NCBI RefSeq assembly: GCF_963677035.1
Contig: NZ_OY781472.1
Span: 2,604,001 to 2,668,000, forward strand
Reading direction: 5' to 3'
Source: an uncultured Hyphomonas sp.
GTDB taxonomy: Bacteria; Pseudomonadota; Alphaproteobacteria; Caulobacterales; Hyphomonadaceae
DNA length: 64,000 nucleotides
How positions within the stretch are numbered: position 1 is the first letter of the stretch; the number at the start of each line of letters is the position of its first letter. The notes below the pieces were generated by a model, which was not told where the DNA came from, searched no databases, and saw nothing but the letters and a program-made list of their open reading frames with translations. The translations under genes were made by a program, and so were the position numbers. Shown here piece by piece: positions 43,102 through 51,818 of this stretch.

Positions 43102-43944
43102 ATGAAACTCTTGAGGGTCGGGCCGGCCGGGCGGGAAAAGCCCTGCATTCTGGGTTCGGACGGCGTCATACGGGATGCGAGTGCCTTGGTACATGACTGG
43201 GACGGCGACTCGATTGCCGATGAGGTGCTGAAACAGGTTGCCCGCCTTGATCTGTCCGGCCTTCCGGAAGTCGACCCCGCCAGCCGGACGGGGCCTTGCA
43301 TCTCCGGTGTCGGAAAGTTCGTCTGTATAGGTCTTAACTATGCTGACCATGCCGCCGAGACCGGCGCGGAGGTTCCGTCGGAACCGGTCGTGTTCTTCAA
43401 GGCCACCAGCGCGATCTGCGGCCCGGATGACAATCTGGAGATTCCCAGAGGGTCAACAAAGACCGATTGGGAAGTGGAGCTGGGCGTCGTGATCGGCAAG
43501 GAGACGAAATACGTCTCCGAAGCTGATGCCATGGATCATGTGGCGGGCTATTGCGTCGTTCACGATGTGTCGGAGCGCGCCTTTCAGCTGGAAGGCACGG
43601 GACAATGGGTCAAAGGAAAAAGTGCCGACACGTTCGGCCCCATTGGCCCGTGGCTGGTCACCAAGGATGAGGTCGCAGACCCGCAGGACCTGTCCATGTG
43701 GCTGGATGTGAACGGCGCCGCCATGCAGCGCGGATCCACTAAAACCATGGTGTTCGGCGTGGCACACCTCGTCAGCTATCTGTCTCAATATATGAGCCTG
43801 CAGGCCGGGGACATCATATCGACCGGGACGCCGCCCGGCGTGGGCCTCTCAAAAGACCCGCCGCAATATCTGCGGCACGGCGACATTGTGACCTTGGGCA
43901 TCGAGGGACTGGGCGAGCAGAGACAAACCTGCATCGACGGGTAA
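43102..43944 (+). CDS. FAH-family 2,4-diketo-3-deoxy-L-fuconate hydrolase
   Basis: A 280-residue fumarylacetoacetate-hydrolase-fold protein: CIGLNYADHAAETGAEVPSE (about 75-94), the metal ligands in DWEVELGVVIG (about 128-138), YCVVHDVSERAFQLEGTGQW, and the ending ISTGTPPGVGLSKDP. It would cleave the diketo acid to pyruvate and L-lactate, closing the non-phosphorylative fucose route. Nine bases after the SDR stop with GGAGCAGG before ATG. L-rhamnose pathways use close relatives, but the neighbouring fuconate dehydratase points to fucose. Confidence 0.92.
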   Translation: MKLLRVGPAGREKPCILGSDGVIRDASALVHDWDGDSIADEVLKQVARLDLSGLPEVDPASRTGPCISGVGKFVCIGLNYADHAAETGAEVPSEPVVFFKATSAICGPDDNLEIPRGSTKTDWEVELGVVIGKETKYVSEADAMDHVAGYCVVHDVSERAFQLEGTGQWVKGKSADTFGPIGPWLVTKDEVADPQDLSMWLDVNGAAMQRGSTKTMVFGVAHLVSYLSQYMSLQAGDIISTGTPPGVGLSKDPPQYLRHGDIVTLGIEGLGEQRQTCIDG

Positions 43945-43987
43945 CGGCCTGAGCGCGCTCGCCCGCAGTATTGGAAAGGACGAACGA

Positions 43988-45046
43988 ATGATTTCTGAGG
44001 AAAAACTCAAAGCCCGGTTTCTCCGCCGTGTGGAAAAGCCGGTAAGCCGTGAAGAGCTGAAACGCCTGGCCCGGTCCTGCAGGTCCGCGGGCAACCGCGC
44101 GGCTGCGGAAGAGCGCATGGATATTGCGGCGGCGCTGGCGCATGCGGCGTTTCTTGCGCCGGACCGGACCGCAGAAACCTATGATGCCGTCTCTGAAGGC
44201 TGGACCGGAAATGCCGTGAAGGCGGCTCCGGTTGAACCTTTCGACCGGGCACCGGAACCGGTTCCGCCGGGGTTGTGGGACGAATACTGGGGGATCGTGG
44301 AAGACGGGCTGGCGGGTAAGCTTGACGCTCTGGCGATCACCCAGCGGACCGCCGCCCTGGGAAAGTATTTTTCCGATGAGGCGACTGCCCGCATCGCAGA
44401 AATGGCCCATTTGTTTGAGGGCGTGTCTCAGGCCGCCGAACGGGACATGCCGGACCTGATTTTGCTCTCAACCCTTGCCGCGTGTCCGCAAGGCTCGTTG
44501 GGGCGGGAATTTCACGACCTGATTGTCGACAACAAGTTTGATCTGGAAGTTCTGGACCGGACAGAGATATCCGTTCACGCATTGCCGCAGCCGCTGGCCT
44601 ATCTCAACACCCGCATGTTGCAGGCCCATGATCTGTGGCACATCACGGCGGGATATGAGACGACGGCCCTGCACGAAATCGCGATTTCGGCATTTCAGAT
44701 GGCCCAGTTCGGGCACAATTATTCCGCCCAGTTCCTGTCGATCACCGCCGTGATTTCGGCGTTGTCGCCGCCGCGTGGATATCCCATTCTCATGGATACG
44801 GTGACGTCTGCGTGGATACACGGACGCGAGACCCCGTCCATGATCCTCATTCCCTGGGAAGAGGTCTGGGACCAGCCGGTCGAGACGATCCGGAAAACCT
44901 ACGGAATACGGCCTTACGACCCGAAATACCCGGCCGACCTGATTGAGCAGAGCCGTACGCTGACGGGCGGTCTGGGCATGTTTGCGGCGGCGTTGCACCG
45001 TGCCTTCATGGCCGTCACGGGGATTCTCCATCCGCGGCGGGCCTGA
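43988..45046 (+). CDS. COQ4-family protein with N-terminal extension
   Basis: A 352-residue protein whose C-terminal half (about 150-345) is a COQ4-type ubiquinone-biosynthesis domain: LSTLAACPQGSLGREFHDLI and the metal motif HDxxHx11E, met exactly by His214, Asp215, His218 and Glu230 (AHDLWHITAGYETTALHE). The N-terminal 140 residues are helical and not recognised. Eukaryotic COQ4 takes part in the C1 step of ubiquinone head-group synthesis. It lies 43 nt after the fucose hydrolase, same strand, with AAAGGA before ATG 43988, so co-transcription is possible but function in fucose use is not obvious. Could be a housekeeping quinone gene that happens to follow the locus. Confidence 0.85.
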   Translation: MISEEKLKARFLRRVEKPVSREELKRLARSCRSAGNRAAAEERMDIAAALAHAAFLAPDRTAETYDAVSEGWTGNAVKAAPVEPFDRAPEPVPPGLWDEYWGIVEDGLAGKLDALAITQRTAALGKYFSDEATARIAEMAHLFEGVSQAAERDMPDLILLSTLAACPQGSLGREFHDLIVDNKFDLEVLDRTEISVHALPQPLAYLNTRMLQAHDLWHITAGYETTALHEIAISAFQMAQFGHNYSAQFLSITAVISALSPPRGYPILMDTVTSAWIHGRETPSMILIPWEEVWDQPVETIRKTYGIRPYDPKYPADLIEQSRTLTGGLGMFAAALHRAFMAVTGILHPRRA

Positions 45047-45212
45047 CCTGGCCTGCGCAGCTGGCCTGAAGAGGTGAGGGGCCAGATCTGCCCGGCCGGA
45101 ATGGGGATAAGGTTGGTTTAATCCTACGCCCTGTCCGGCGTCTTTGCCCATGGCCAAAGGCCGGGTCGGCTGGCTTATCCACCCGATAAGTCCCGATGCC
45201 AGTCTCCCCGGC

Positions 45213-45812
45213 ATGACATATTCCACCGGATTCCTCACACAGGCTTACAACACCATCGCTCTCGCGGTGGCCCAGACCGGCGTGAAGGCCGGTCTGTTCA
45301 GATATCCGGAACGGATCTCGAAGACAGTCAAGCGCCGCGTCTCGGCGGAGCTGAAACGGCTCGCCGTTCTGCTCCGTCGTCTGATATTCCTTCTGGCCCT
45401 GCAGGTGGAACTGGCGCCGGTGAAACCGCGTACGGGCAGCAATTATTTCGAAAAGACTGAGGGCGAACCGGACGCGCGCAAGGCCTTCTTTTCCGTCTTG
45501 CCGATGCCTGCGGGCGAAACCCCGGATTTCCTGCACGGTCCGATTACTGTTCCCACACGTAGGCCTGTGTCCGCCGCACCGCTGATCGCCCGCTGGGAGG
45601 CGATGCTGGAAACGCTGAAATTCTGTAAGCGCCGGGCGAAGTGTCTGGCGCGCACGATCCAGCGCTGGAAAGCTGCAGGCGAAGCCCGGCCCTATATCGT
45701 GCCGATCCCCCGGACGCACACTATGCCCGCCGCGCTCGGCATTGTTTCCGGCGGTCTCACCGTTCAGCTGATCGAAGCCCTGCGCGACTGGCCCGCTGCG
45801 GACACGAGCTGA
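45213..45812 (+). CDS. Uncharacterised basic protein
   Basis: A 199-residue protein from ATG 45213 (upstream ATGs at 45144/45150 would add about 21 residues of no clear character). It has a helical N-terminus (FLTQAYNTIALAVAQTGVKA), a basic hydrophobic stretch RLAVLLRRLIFLLALQVELA (about 48-67) that could be membrane-associated, and a second basic helical region ETLKFCKRRAKCLARTIQRW. No family recognised. It stands alone between the COQ4-like gene and convergent ackA. Codon use looks native and the frame is long, so it is probably real. Confidence 0.6.
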   Translation: MTYSTGFLTQAYNTIALAVAQTGVKAGLFRYPERISKTVKRRVSAELKRLAVLLRRLIFLLALQVELAPVKPRTGSNYFEKTEGEPDARKAFFSVLPMPAGETPDFLHGPITVPTRRPVSAAPLIARWEAMLETLKFCKRRAKCLARTIQRWKAAGEARPYIVPIPRTHTMPAALGIVSGGLTVQLIEALRDWPAADTS

Positions 45813-45882
45813 ACTCGCCCACAATCGGGTCTTTTGCCGGAGCGCCGAGGGCGTTTCCGGGCGGACGTGCTGGCGGCAGGGT

Positions 45883-47070
45883 TTATCCGGCCTGCCTGAA
45901 CACGCTGAACGCTTCATCGGCAATGACGCGTTCCTCATTGGTCGGAATAACAAAGGCTTTTACCCGGCTGCCGGCGGTTGAGATGCAGGTGGCATTCTGC
46001 TGGTTCTCTGCATCTGACACCTCCAGCCCCATCCAGCCGAGATGGGCGGAGACCGAGGCGCGGATCATCGCATCATGCTCGCCAATGCCTGCCGTGAAGA
46101 CAACCGCGTCCAGCCCACCAATACTCATCGACAGGCGGCCGATTTCCCCGGCGATGCGCAGGGTGAACAGGTCCAGCGCCTCTTTCGCCCGCGGATCATC
46201 GCTGCGCTGGAGCTCGCGGCAATCGGCGCTGATCCCGCCGGAAACGCCCTTCAGGCCGGACTGATGATACAGCATGTCCTCCACCTCGCTGACCGGCCGG
46301 TGTTCCTGCTGCAAAAGGTGCAGGATCACGCCGGGGTCCAGCGTGCCGCAGCGGGTTGCCATCGGTATGCCGTCGATTGTGGAGAACCCCATGCTGGTGT
46401 CCTGGCTCTCGCCATTCAGCATGGCGCAAAGGCTCGCGCCGCTGCCAAGATGCGCCGCGATCACGCGCCCGGCAGCGGCCTCCGGGAATTGGCGGCGCAG
46501 CTCGGCGGCGATGAATTTGTAGGACAGGCCATGGAAGCCATACCGCTTGATGCCCCGGTCATGCAGCTCACGCGGCAGGGCAAAGCGGCGGATCAGTTCC
46601 GGATTTGTCCGGTGAAAGACGGTATCAAAGGAGGCAATCTGAGTAAGCTCCGGCCGGATCTGCCGCATCGCCCGGATCAGGCGAAGCGCCTGCGGCTGGT
46701 GAAGCGGGGCCAGAATGGAGAGCGCATCAATGCGGGCAAGCGAGTCATCGTCGATCAGGACCGGGCCGTCAAATTCATCCCCGCCATGCACGACGCGGTG
46801 GCCAACGCAGGTCAGTTCACTGAGGTCATAATGCCGGGAGATCCAGTCCAGCGTCTCCGTCATCACATCGACCAGATGGTCAGCGCCATCGGCTTCCAGC
46901 TCGACATCGAACACCGCCTTGCCTTCGACCAGATGGAAGGTGAGGGGGCGGTGGCGGAAATCGATCAGTGCATGAGCGATGCGCTTGAGGCCGCCGCCAT
47001 CCATACTGAACAAGCCGATCTTCACAGAGGAAGACCCGGCATTGAACGTCATCAGCAACGGGCCGGACAT
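45883..47070 (-). CDS. ackA: Acetate kinase
   Basis: A 395-residue enzyme interconverting acetate + ATP and acetyl phosphate. Marks: TFNAGSSSVKIGLFSM at the N-terminus, CVGHRVVHGGDEF (about 93-105), TVFHRTNPELIRRFALP, YGFHGLSYKFI (about 171-181), AHLGSGASLCAMLNG and FSTIDGIPMATRCGTLDPG (about 229-247). Complete active-site set and usual length. One base after the Pta gene, third in the phaC-pta-ackA unit, suggesting removal of excess acetyl-CoA linked to PHA metabolism. Confidence 0.96.
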   Translation of the reverse strand: MSGPLLMTFNAGSSSVKIGLFSMDGGGLKRIAHALIDFRHRPLTFHLVEGKAVFDVELEADGADHLVDVMTETLDWISRHYDLSELTCVGHRVVHGGDEFDGPVLIDDDSLARIDALSILAPLHQPQALRLIRAMRQIRPELTQIASFDTVFHRTNPELIRRFALPRELHDRGIKRYGFHGLSYKFIAAELRRQFPEAAAGRVIAAHLGSGASLCAMLNGESQDTSMGFSTIDGIPMATRCGTLDPGVILHLLQQEHRPVSEVEDMLYHQSGLKGVSGGISADCRELQRSDDPRAKEALDLFTLRIAGEIGRLSMSIGGLDAVVFTAGIGEHDAMIRASVSAHLGWMGLEVSDAENQQNATCISTAGSRVKAFVIPTNEERVIADEAFSVFRQAG

Positions 47071-47071
47071 C

Positions 47072-48472
47072 TCAGCTACCCGGCTTGGTGTAAGTCATGC
47101 CCACGCTGAGGCGCGCGAGCGCTGCCGAAGCCATCCGCGCGGTCAGCGGATCTGCCCGGCTGGTCAGCACAATCGGCACGCGCGCGCCGAGGATCAGGCC
47201 GGCGGCGATCGCATCGGCAAAATATATCAGCTGCTTGGCCAGCATGTTGCCGGCTTCAAGGTCCGGCACGAGAAGAATGTCCGCCTGCCCGGCGACCGGC
47301 GAGACGATGCCCTTGGTTTTCGCCGCGGCCATGCTGATCGCATTGTCATATGCCAGCGGGCCATCGACGCGAGCCCCGGCGATCTGGCCCCGCGCCGCCA
47401 TAACGGTGAGGGCGGCGGCATCCAGTGTGGCCGGCATGTCGGCGTTCACGGTCTCAACTGCGGCGAGGACGGCGACCAGCGGCTCTTCCACGCCCAGCTG
47501 GTGCATCAGGTCCACGGCGTTCTGGCAGATGTCGCGCTTTTGATCGAGGGAGGGAAGAATGTTGACGGCCGCGTCGGTCACGATCAGTGGCTTGTCATAC
47601 AGCGGAATATCCATGGCGTAGACATGGCTGATGCGGCGCTCGGTTCGCAGGCCGGAATCGTGGGCGACGACCGCGCCGAGGAGTTCATCTGTGTGGAGAC
47701 TTCCCTTCACCAGGACGGCGACATCTCCATTGACGGCCATCTCCACGGCTTTTGCGGCGGCGGCGTGGCTGTGCTCGGTCTCGATGATATCGAATCCGTC
47801 GAGGGAGACCCCGGCTTCTTCGGCTGCTGCTTCGATCTTGGCGCGCGGGCCGATCAGGACAGGCTCCAGCAGGTCTTCGTCTCGGACCTCGACGGCGCCC
47901 TGAATGGCGATGGCGGAGCAGGGATGAACGATGGCCGCCCGGACAGTCGGGGAGTCTTTGGCGCGTGCGATGAAGGCATCATAGCGGTCATGCCGGCGCA
48001 GGCGGATGCCCGGCATATGCCTGCGTTTGACGCGGACGCTGTCTTTGGGGGCGATGACAGTCGCTTCGCCCTTCAGGACGGTTTCGCCGTCCTGATTGGT
48101 GCAGATGGTTTCAAGCCGGACGAGGCGCTTCTTCTCCTGTTTCTCCAGCACTTTGACACTGGCCGTGACGGTATCACCGGGGAAGACGGGCCGGGTGAAG
48201 GCAAGGGTCTGGCCGAGATAGATGCAGCCGGGGCCTGGCAGGGCTGTGCCCAGCACCGCGGACACCAGCGACGCCGTCCACATGCCATGGGCGACCGGCT
48301 TGCCGAAGATGTCGTTCGCGGCAAACTCCGCATCGAGGTGAGCCGGGTTCACATCGCCGGATGCGAGCGCGAAAAGCTCGATGTCGTTGTCGGTAACTGT
48401 GCGTTCGAGCGATGCCGTATCGCCGACCTCGATCTGGTCGTAGGTCCGGTTCTCAAGAAAGGTCTCAATCAT
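47072..48472 (-). CDS. Fused MaoC-like hydratase / phosphate acetyl(butyryl)transferase
   Basis: A 466-residue fusion. Residues about 8-140 are a MaoC hot-dog domain (ALASGDVNPAHLDAEFAAND then IFGKPVAHGMWTASLVSAVL), as in R-specific enoyl-CoA hydratases. Residues about 165-465 are a Pta/Ptb domain (AAIVHPCSAIAIQGAVEVRD, VTDAAVNILPSLDQKRDICQ, LVPDLEAGNMLAKQLIYFAD). The fusion is known in several proteobacteria. With phaC 12 nt upstream and ackA 1 nt downstream it may connect hydroxyacyl-CoA or acetyl-CoA pools with acyl phosphate. Whether the Pta part prefers acetyl- or butyryl-CoA is not clear. Confidence 0.92.
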   Translation of the reverse strand: MIETFLENRTYDQIEVGDTASLERTVTDNDIELFALASGDVNPAHLDAEFAANDIFGKPVAHGMWTASLVSAVLGTALPGPGCIYLGQTLAFTRPVFPGDTVTASVKVLEKQEKKRLVRLETICTNQDGETVLKGEATVIAPKDSVRVKRRHMPGIRLRRHDRYDAFIARAKDSPTVRAAIVHPCSAIAIQGAVEVRDEDLLEPVLIGPRAKIEAAAEEAGVSLDGFDIIETEHSHAAAAKAVEMAVNGDVAVLVKGSLHTDELLGAVVAHDSGLRTERRISHVYAMDIPLYDKPLIVTDAAVNILPSLDQKRDICQNAVDLMHQLGVEEPLVAVLAAVETVNADMPATLDAAALTVMAARGQIAGARVDGPLAYDNAISMAAAKTKGIVSPVAGQADILLVPDLEAGNMLAKQLIYFADAIAAGLILGARVPIVLTSRADPLTARMASAALARLSVGMTYTKPGS

Positions 48473-48484
48473 GGATGGCGGCTC

Positions 48485-50284
48485 CTATCGCTCAAATACA
48501 TAGGTTCCGGGCGCTTCATCAAGTACGGGATACCCCTTGCGCGCCGCCCCCATTCCGGGTGGTCGGATCATGTCGGGCGAGGAATGCTTGGTCAGCCATG
48601 CAGACCAGCTCTCCCACCACGAGCCGGATGTCTCTTTTGCCGCTTCCAGCCATTGGTCTGGGCTCAGAATCTGGTCCCGGTGCCGGTGGTGGGCCGTGCG
48701 ATAGTGGCGGCCACTGTGTCCGGGTTCGCTGACAATGCCGGCATTGTGTCCGCCATTGGCCAGGGTGAATGTGATATCCGTGTCTGCCAGTTGATGGATC
48801 TTGTAGACGGACCGCCACGGCGCAACATGATCTCGCTCGGTTCCAACGGCGAAGATCGGGGTGCGAAGCCCCTGCAGCGTAACCGGACCATCCTCCACCC
48901 TAAACCGTCCATTGGCGAGGTCATTGTTGATGTAGAGCCTCTCCAGATATTCCGCATGCATCCGATAGGGCATGCGGGTCGTATCGGCGTTCCAAGCCAT
49001 GAGGTCGAACATCGGCGCCCGCTCGCCCATCATGTATTCCCGAATGAGGCGGGACCAGAGCAGGTCATTGGACCGCAACAACTGGAAGGCCCCCGCCATT
49101 TCATCGGCCGAGAGAAAGCCACGGTTCCACATGATACTTTCAAGGAAGTGCATCTGGCTGTGGTCGATGAACAGGGCAAGTTCGCCGGGCTCGCTGAAAT
49201 CGGTCTGGGCCGCCAGCAGAGAGACGGACGCCAGCCGGTCATCGCCGTCACGCGCCATGGCGGATGCGGCGATAGACAGCAAGGTTCCGCCGAGACAATA
49301 GCCGGTCGCGTGAACTTTCCGGTTTGGACAAATTGCGCCGATCGCGTCCAGCGCATCCATCACGCCCATGCGGCGGTAGTCATTCAGCGACAGGTCGTGA
49401 TCTTCGGCAGACGGATTTCGCCACGAGATCGCGAAGACCGTGAAGCCCTGCTCCGTGAGGTATTTTATCATCGAATTCCCGGGAGAGAGATCGAGGATAT
49501 AGTATTTCATGATCCAGGCCGGCACGATCAGAATCGGTTCGGGGTGAACCTCTTTTGTCGCGGGAGAGTACTGGATCAGTTCGATCAGGTGGTTGCGGTA
49601 CACCACTTTGCCGGGCGTGACCGCGACGTCTTCGCCGGGAATGAAGTCTTCGGTGCCGACCGGCGGTTCGCGCTGAATCTGCCGGCGCATGTCTTCGCGC
49701 CAGTTGTTGAAGCCGTCGACGAAGTTCCGCCCGCCGGTTTCGCGGGTCCGTTCCAGTACTTCGGGATTCGTGAAGGGATTGTTCGACGGGGAATACACGT
49801 CCAGCAACTGGCGCGCGACGAAGGAAACGACGTCCTCATGATGCGGGCTGACGCCAGGCACATCATGGGTCAGATTGTGCCACCATTGCTGGGTCAGAAG
49901 GAAGGATTGCGACCAGAGGCCGAAGGGCTGCTTGCGCCAGGCGGGATTGTGGAAGCGGGTGTCGCCAGGCAAGGGCTCGATACAACCATCGCATTCCTCC
50001 TGTCCCATCGAGGCCAGCATATAAGCCGACAGCCGGCTGCTCTTGCGGAAAGCCTTCTGCACCATTTCCAGCTGTTTGCCCGGGGCGGCCTGAAGGTGCA
50101 GCGCCCAATCCATATAGGCCAGCGCCAGAGAGGCAGGGGACAGGCCGCCGGAATACCGGCTGATGAGGATATCCCGCATCCGGTCCATGGCTTCGAAAGC
50201 GGCCTGGCGGGGGGCGTCCGGATCAGACGGTTGCGGACTGGTGCTGCTGTGCGCGGCTGGCTTGTTTCGAGATGGTTTGGGCAT
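48485..50284 (-). CDS. phaC: PHA synthase (class I type), first copy
   Basis: A 599-residue polyhydroxyalkanoate synthase. The N-terminal domain covers about 60-240 (NPFTNPEVLERTRETGGRNF). The alpha/beta-hydrolase domain has the lipase-like box GYCLGG with nucleophile Cys330, PAWIMKYYILDLSPGNSMIK, the Asp in GTERDHVAPW and the His in ANGGHNAGIV. It polymerises (R)-3-hydroxyacyl-CoA into storage polymer on granules. First gene of phaC-pta-ackA, an arrangement found in rhizobia, where this paralogue is separate from the main phaCAB genes. The N-terminus is Ser/Pro-rich. Confidence 0.94.
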   Translation of the reverse strand: MPKPSRNKPAAHSSTSPQPSDPDAPRQAAFEAMDRMRDILISRYSGGLSPASLALAYMDWALHLQAAPGKQLEMVQKAFRKSSRLSAYMLASMGQEECDGCIEPLPGDTRFHNPAWRKQPFGLWSQSFLLTQQWWHNLTHDVPGVSPHHEDVVSFVARQLLDVYSPSNNPFTNPEVLERTRETGGRNFVDGFNNWREDMRRQIQREPPVGTEDFIPGEDVAVTPGKVVYRNHLIELIQYSPATKEVHPEPILIVPAWIMKYYILDLSPGNSMIKYLTEQGFTVFAISWRNPSAEDHDLSLNDYRRMGVMDALDAIGAICPNRKVHATGYCLGGTLLSIAASAMARDGDDRLASVSLLAAQTDFSEPGELALFIDHSQMHFLESIMWNRGFLSADEMAGAFQLLRSNDLLWSRLIREYMMGERAPMFDLMAWNADTTRMPYRMHAEYLERLYINNDLANGRFRVEDGPVTLQGLRTPIFAVGTERDHVAPWRSVYKIHQLADTDITFTLANGGHNAGIVSEPGHSGRHYRTAHHRHRDQILSPDQWLEAAKETSGSWWESWSAWLTKHSSPDMIRPPGMGAARKGYPVLDEAPGTYVFER

Positions 50285-50415
50285 CGGGCTTCTGCTCCGG
50301 GCCGTTGGCCGGCTGTATCGGAACCATTCCTATCAGGGAAATCTGGGTTTCTGCTTAATCTGCGGGGTAAAAGTCCATTGATTGTAAGACCTTCTGGTGG
50401 CTCTGGAATTCAATT

Positions 50416-50433
50416 GTGCACTGCAGCATGCAC
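50416..50433. promoter_or_regulatory. TGC-rich inverted repeat upstream of phaC
   Basis: GTGCA-CTGCAGCA-TGCAC lies 132 bp upstream of the phaC start in the 217-bp gap to DUF2842. TGC-rich repeats are the known binding sites of the PHA regulator PhaR in Paracoccus, so this is a candidate PhaR site. No phaR gene is in the window. Confidence 0.35.
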
Positions 50434-50501
50434 GAGCAGGCCAGCCCGTCAATTCGGATATGATGAAGCCTTTGTCACCCGCAGAGGGCGCGTGGGCAGG
50501 T

Positions 50502-50708
50502 CTATTCGTCTTCCGGCGGCGGCGCACCGCGGTTCATCCAGGCGAACAGCGGCTTCAGCGGGAAGATCCATGCGATTCCGGCAACGACAAAGAATGCGAG
50601 CTCCGCCCAGCGCGGCCATGATGCGGTCATGCCGCCAATCGTGGCGGCCAGAACGATATAAACAAGCAGGTAGACCAGCAGGATCAGGGCGGTGAGGGGC
50701 TTGCGCAT
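50502..50708 (-). CDS. DUF2842 small membrane protein
   Basis: A 68-residue protein with two membrane helices: RKPLTALILLVYLLVYIVLA and WAELAFFVVAGIAWIFPLKP, ending LFAWMNRGAPPPEDE. This pattern (AGIAWxxPLKPLFxWMNR) is DUF2842, widespread next to unrelated genes in alphaproteobacteria and of unknown function. Start ATG 50708; a longer frame to 50771 has no support. It diverges from ctaA (72-bp gap), and heme-A/cytochrome-oxidase assembly is a possible but unproven link. Confidence 0.85.
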   Translation of the reverse strand: MRKPLTALILLVYLLVYIVLAATIGGMTASWPRWAELAFFVVAGIAWIFPLKPLFAWMNRGAPPPEDE

Positions 50709-50780
50709 GAATGCAGTCCTTTGTGCAGATGCGACCCCGCAGACCCTTGCCGCGCGGCATCCTCCCGTCAATTAAAGCGC

Positions 50781-51818
50781 ATGAGCGAAACCACAATCCC
50801 CCCCGCTGCAGCCATATGGATCCGCCGCTGGCTGATTCTGGTTGGCCTGATGGTCTATGCGATGATCCTGATCGGCGGTGCGACTCGCCTGACCGATTCA
50901 GGACTGTCGATTACAGAATGGGACCCGATCAAAGGGGCGATCCCGCCGCTGTCGGCGGATGCCTGGAACGACGCTTTCGCCAAATACCAGGGAACGGCAG
51001 AATACCGGTACATCAATACCGGCATGTCGATGTCGGAATTCCAGCATATCTACTGGTGGGAGTGGGGGCATCGTTTCTTCGGCCGGATGATCGGCCTGGT
51101 CGCCATTCTGGGCATTGCCTTTTTTGCCGTCCGGAAATGGCTGACGCGGCCGCTGCTGCTGCGGCTGCTTGGGCTTGTCGTGCTTGGTGGACTTCAGGGG
51201 GCCATCGGCTGGTGGATGGTGTCGAGCGGGATTGGCGAGACAACCCGCGTGGATGTCGCGCCGTATCGCCTGATGACGCATTTCATCCTGGCGCTGCTGA
51301 TCATCGCCCTGGTCACCTGGTTGTGGCTGGATCTCGGCAATCGGGAACGCATTCCGGCGTCCCGCGCGGTTCGGGTGACGGCGAAACTGCTTCTGCTGGC
51401 GGTGTTCATACAGATGGCTGCCGGCGCGCTGGTTGCCGGGCTGGATGCAGGACGCAGTTATAATGACTGGCCGCTGATGGCGGGCGAACTGGTGCCGTCA
51501 CATTATATGGAAGGCGATCTGGGGATCCGCAGCCTGTTTGAAGGGCGCGCGGCAACGCAGTTCAATCACCGGATCATCGCCTATGCGATCTGGGCGGCCA
51601 GCCTCGTGGCGGCCTTTGTGTTCCGCAAAACCGCACACGGGCGCAGCTTTATCGTCTTTGCCGGCCTGGTGAGCCTGCAGGCCGTCTGGGGAATCATGAC
51701 GCTGCTGCATGCGGCGCCGATGAACCTTGCCCTGTTGCATCAGGCGATCGGGGTGGTGGTGACGCTGGCGGCCGTCCGCCTTGCCTGGCTGACGGCGCGC
51801 CCGGATGCGCCCGCTTAG
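50781..51818 (+). CDS. ctaA: Heme A synthase (COX15/CtaA)
   Basis: A 345-residue, eight-helix inner-membrane enzyme that oxidises heme O to heme A for aa3-type cytochrome oxidase. Start ATG 50781; 20 extra codons upstream are non-native. Four heme-ligand histidines are in place: EWGHRFFGRMIGL, YRLMTHFILALLI, TQFNHRIIAYAIW and LLHQAIGVVV. The N-terminal GGATRLTDSGLSITEWDPI is the family signature, and the cysteine pair of the Bacillus type is absent, as in other alphaproteobacterial COX15-type enzymes. Its stop overlaps the convergent lipoprotein stop by 4 nt. Confidence 0.95.
   Translation: MSETTIPPAAAIWIRRWLILVGLMVYAMILIGGATRLTDSGLSITEWDPIKGAIPPLSADAWNDAFAKYQGTAEYRYINTGMSMSEFQHIYWWEWGHRFFGRMIGLVAILGIAFFAVRKWLTRPLLLRLLGLVVLGGLQGAIGWWMVSSGIGETTRVDVAPYRLMTHFILALLIIALVTWLWLDLGNRERIPASRAVRVTAKLLLLAVFIQMAAGALVAGLDAGRSYNDWPLMAGELVPSHYMEGDLGIRSLFEGRAATQFNHRIIAYAIWAASLVAAFVFRKTAHGRSFIVFAGLVSLQAVWGIMTLLHAAPMNLALLHQAIGVVVTLAAVRLAWLTARPDAPA

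Noticed and set aside
46979-50695. A 1238-codon plus-strand open frame opposite ackA, MaoC-Pta and phaC
   Set aside because: It runs antisense to three clear enzymes, has low-complexity His/Arg/Gly-rich sequence with no domain, and arises from third-position GC bias in the genes on the other strand.
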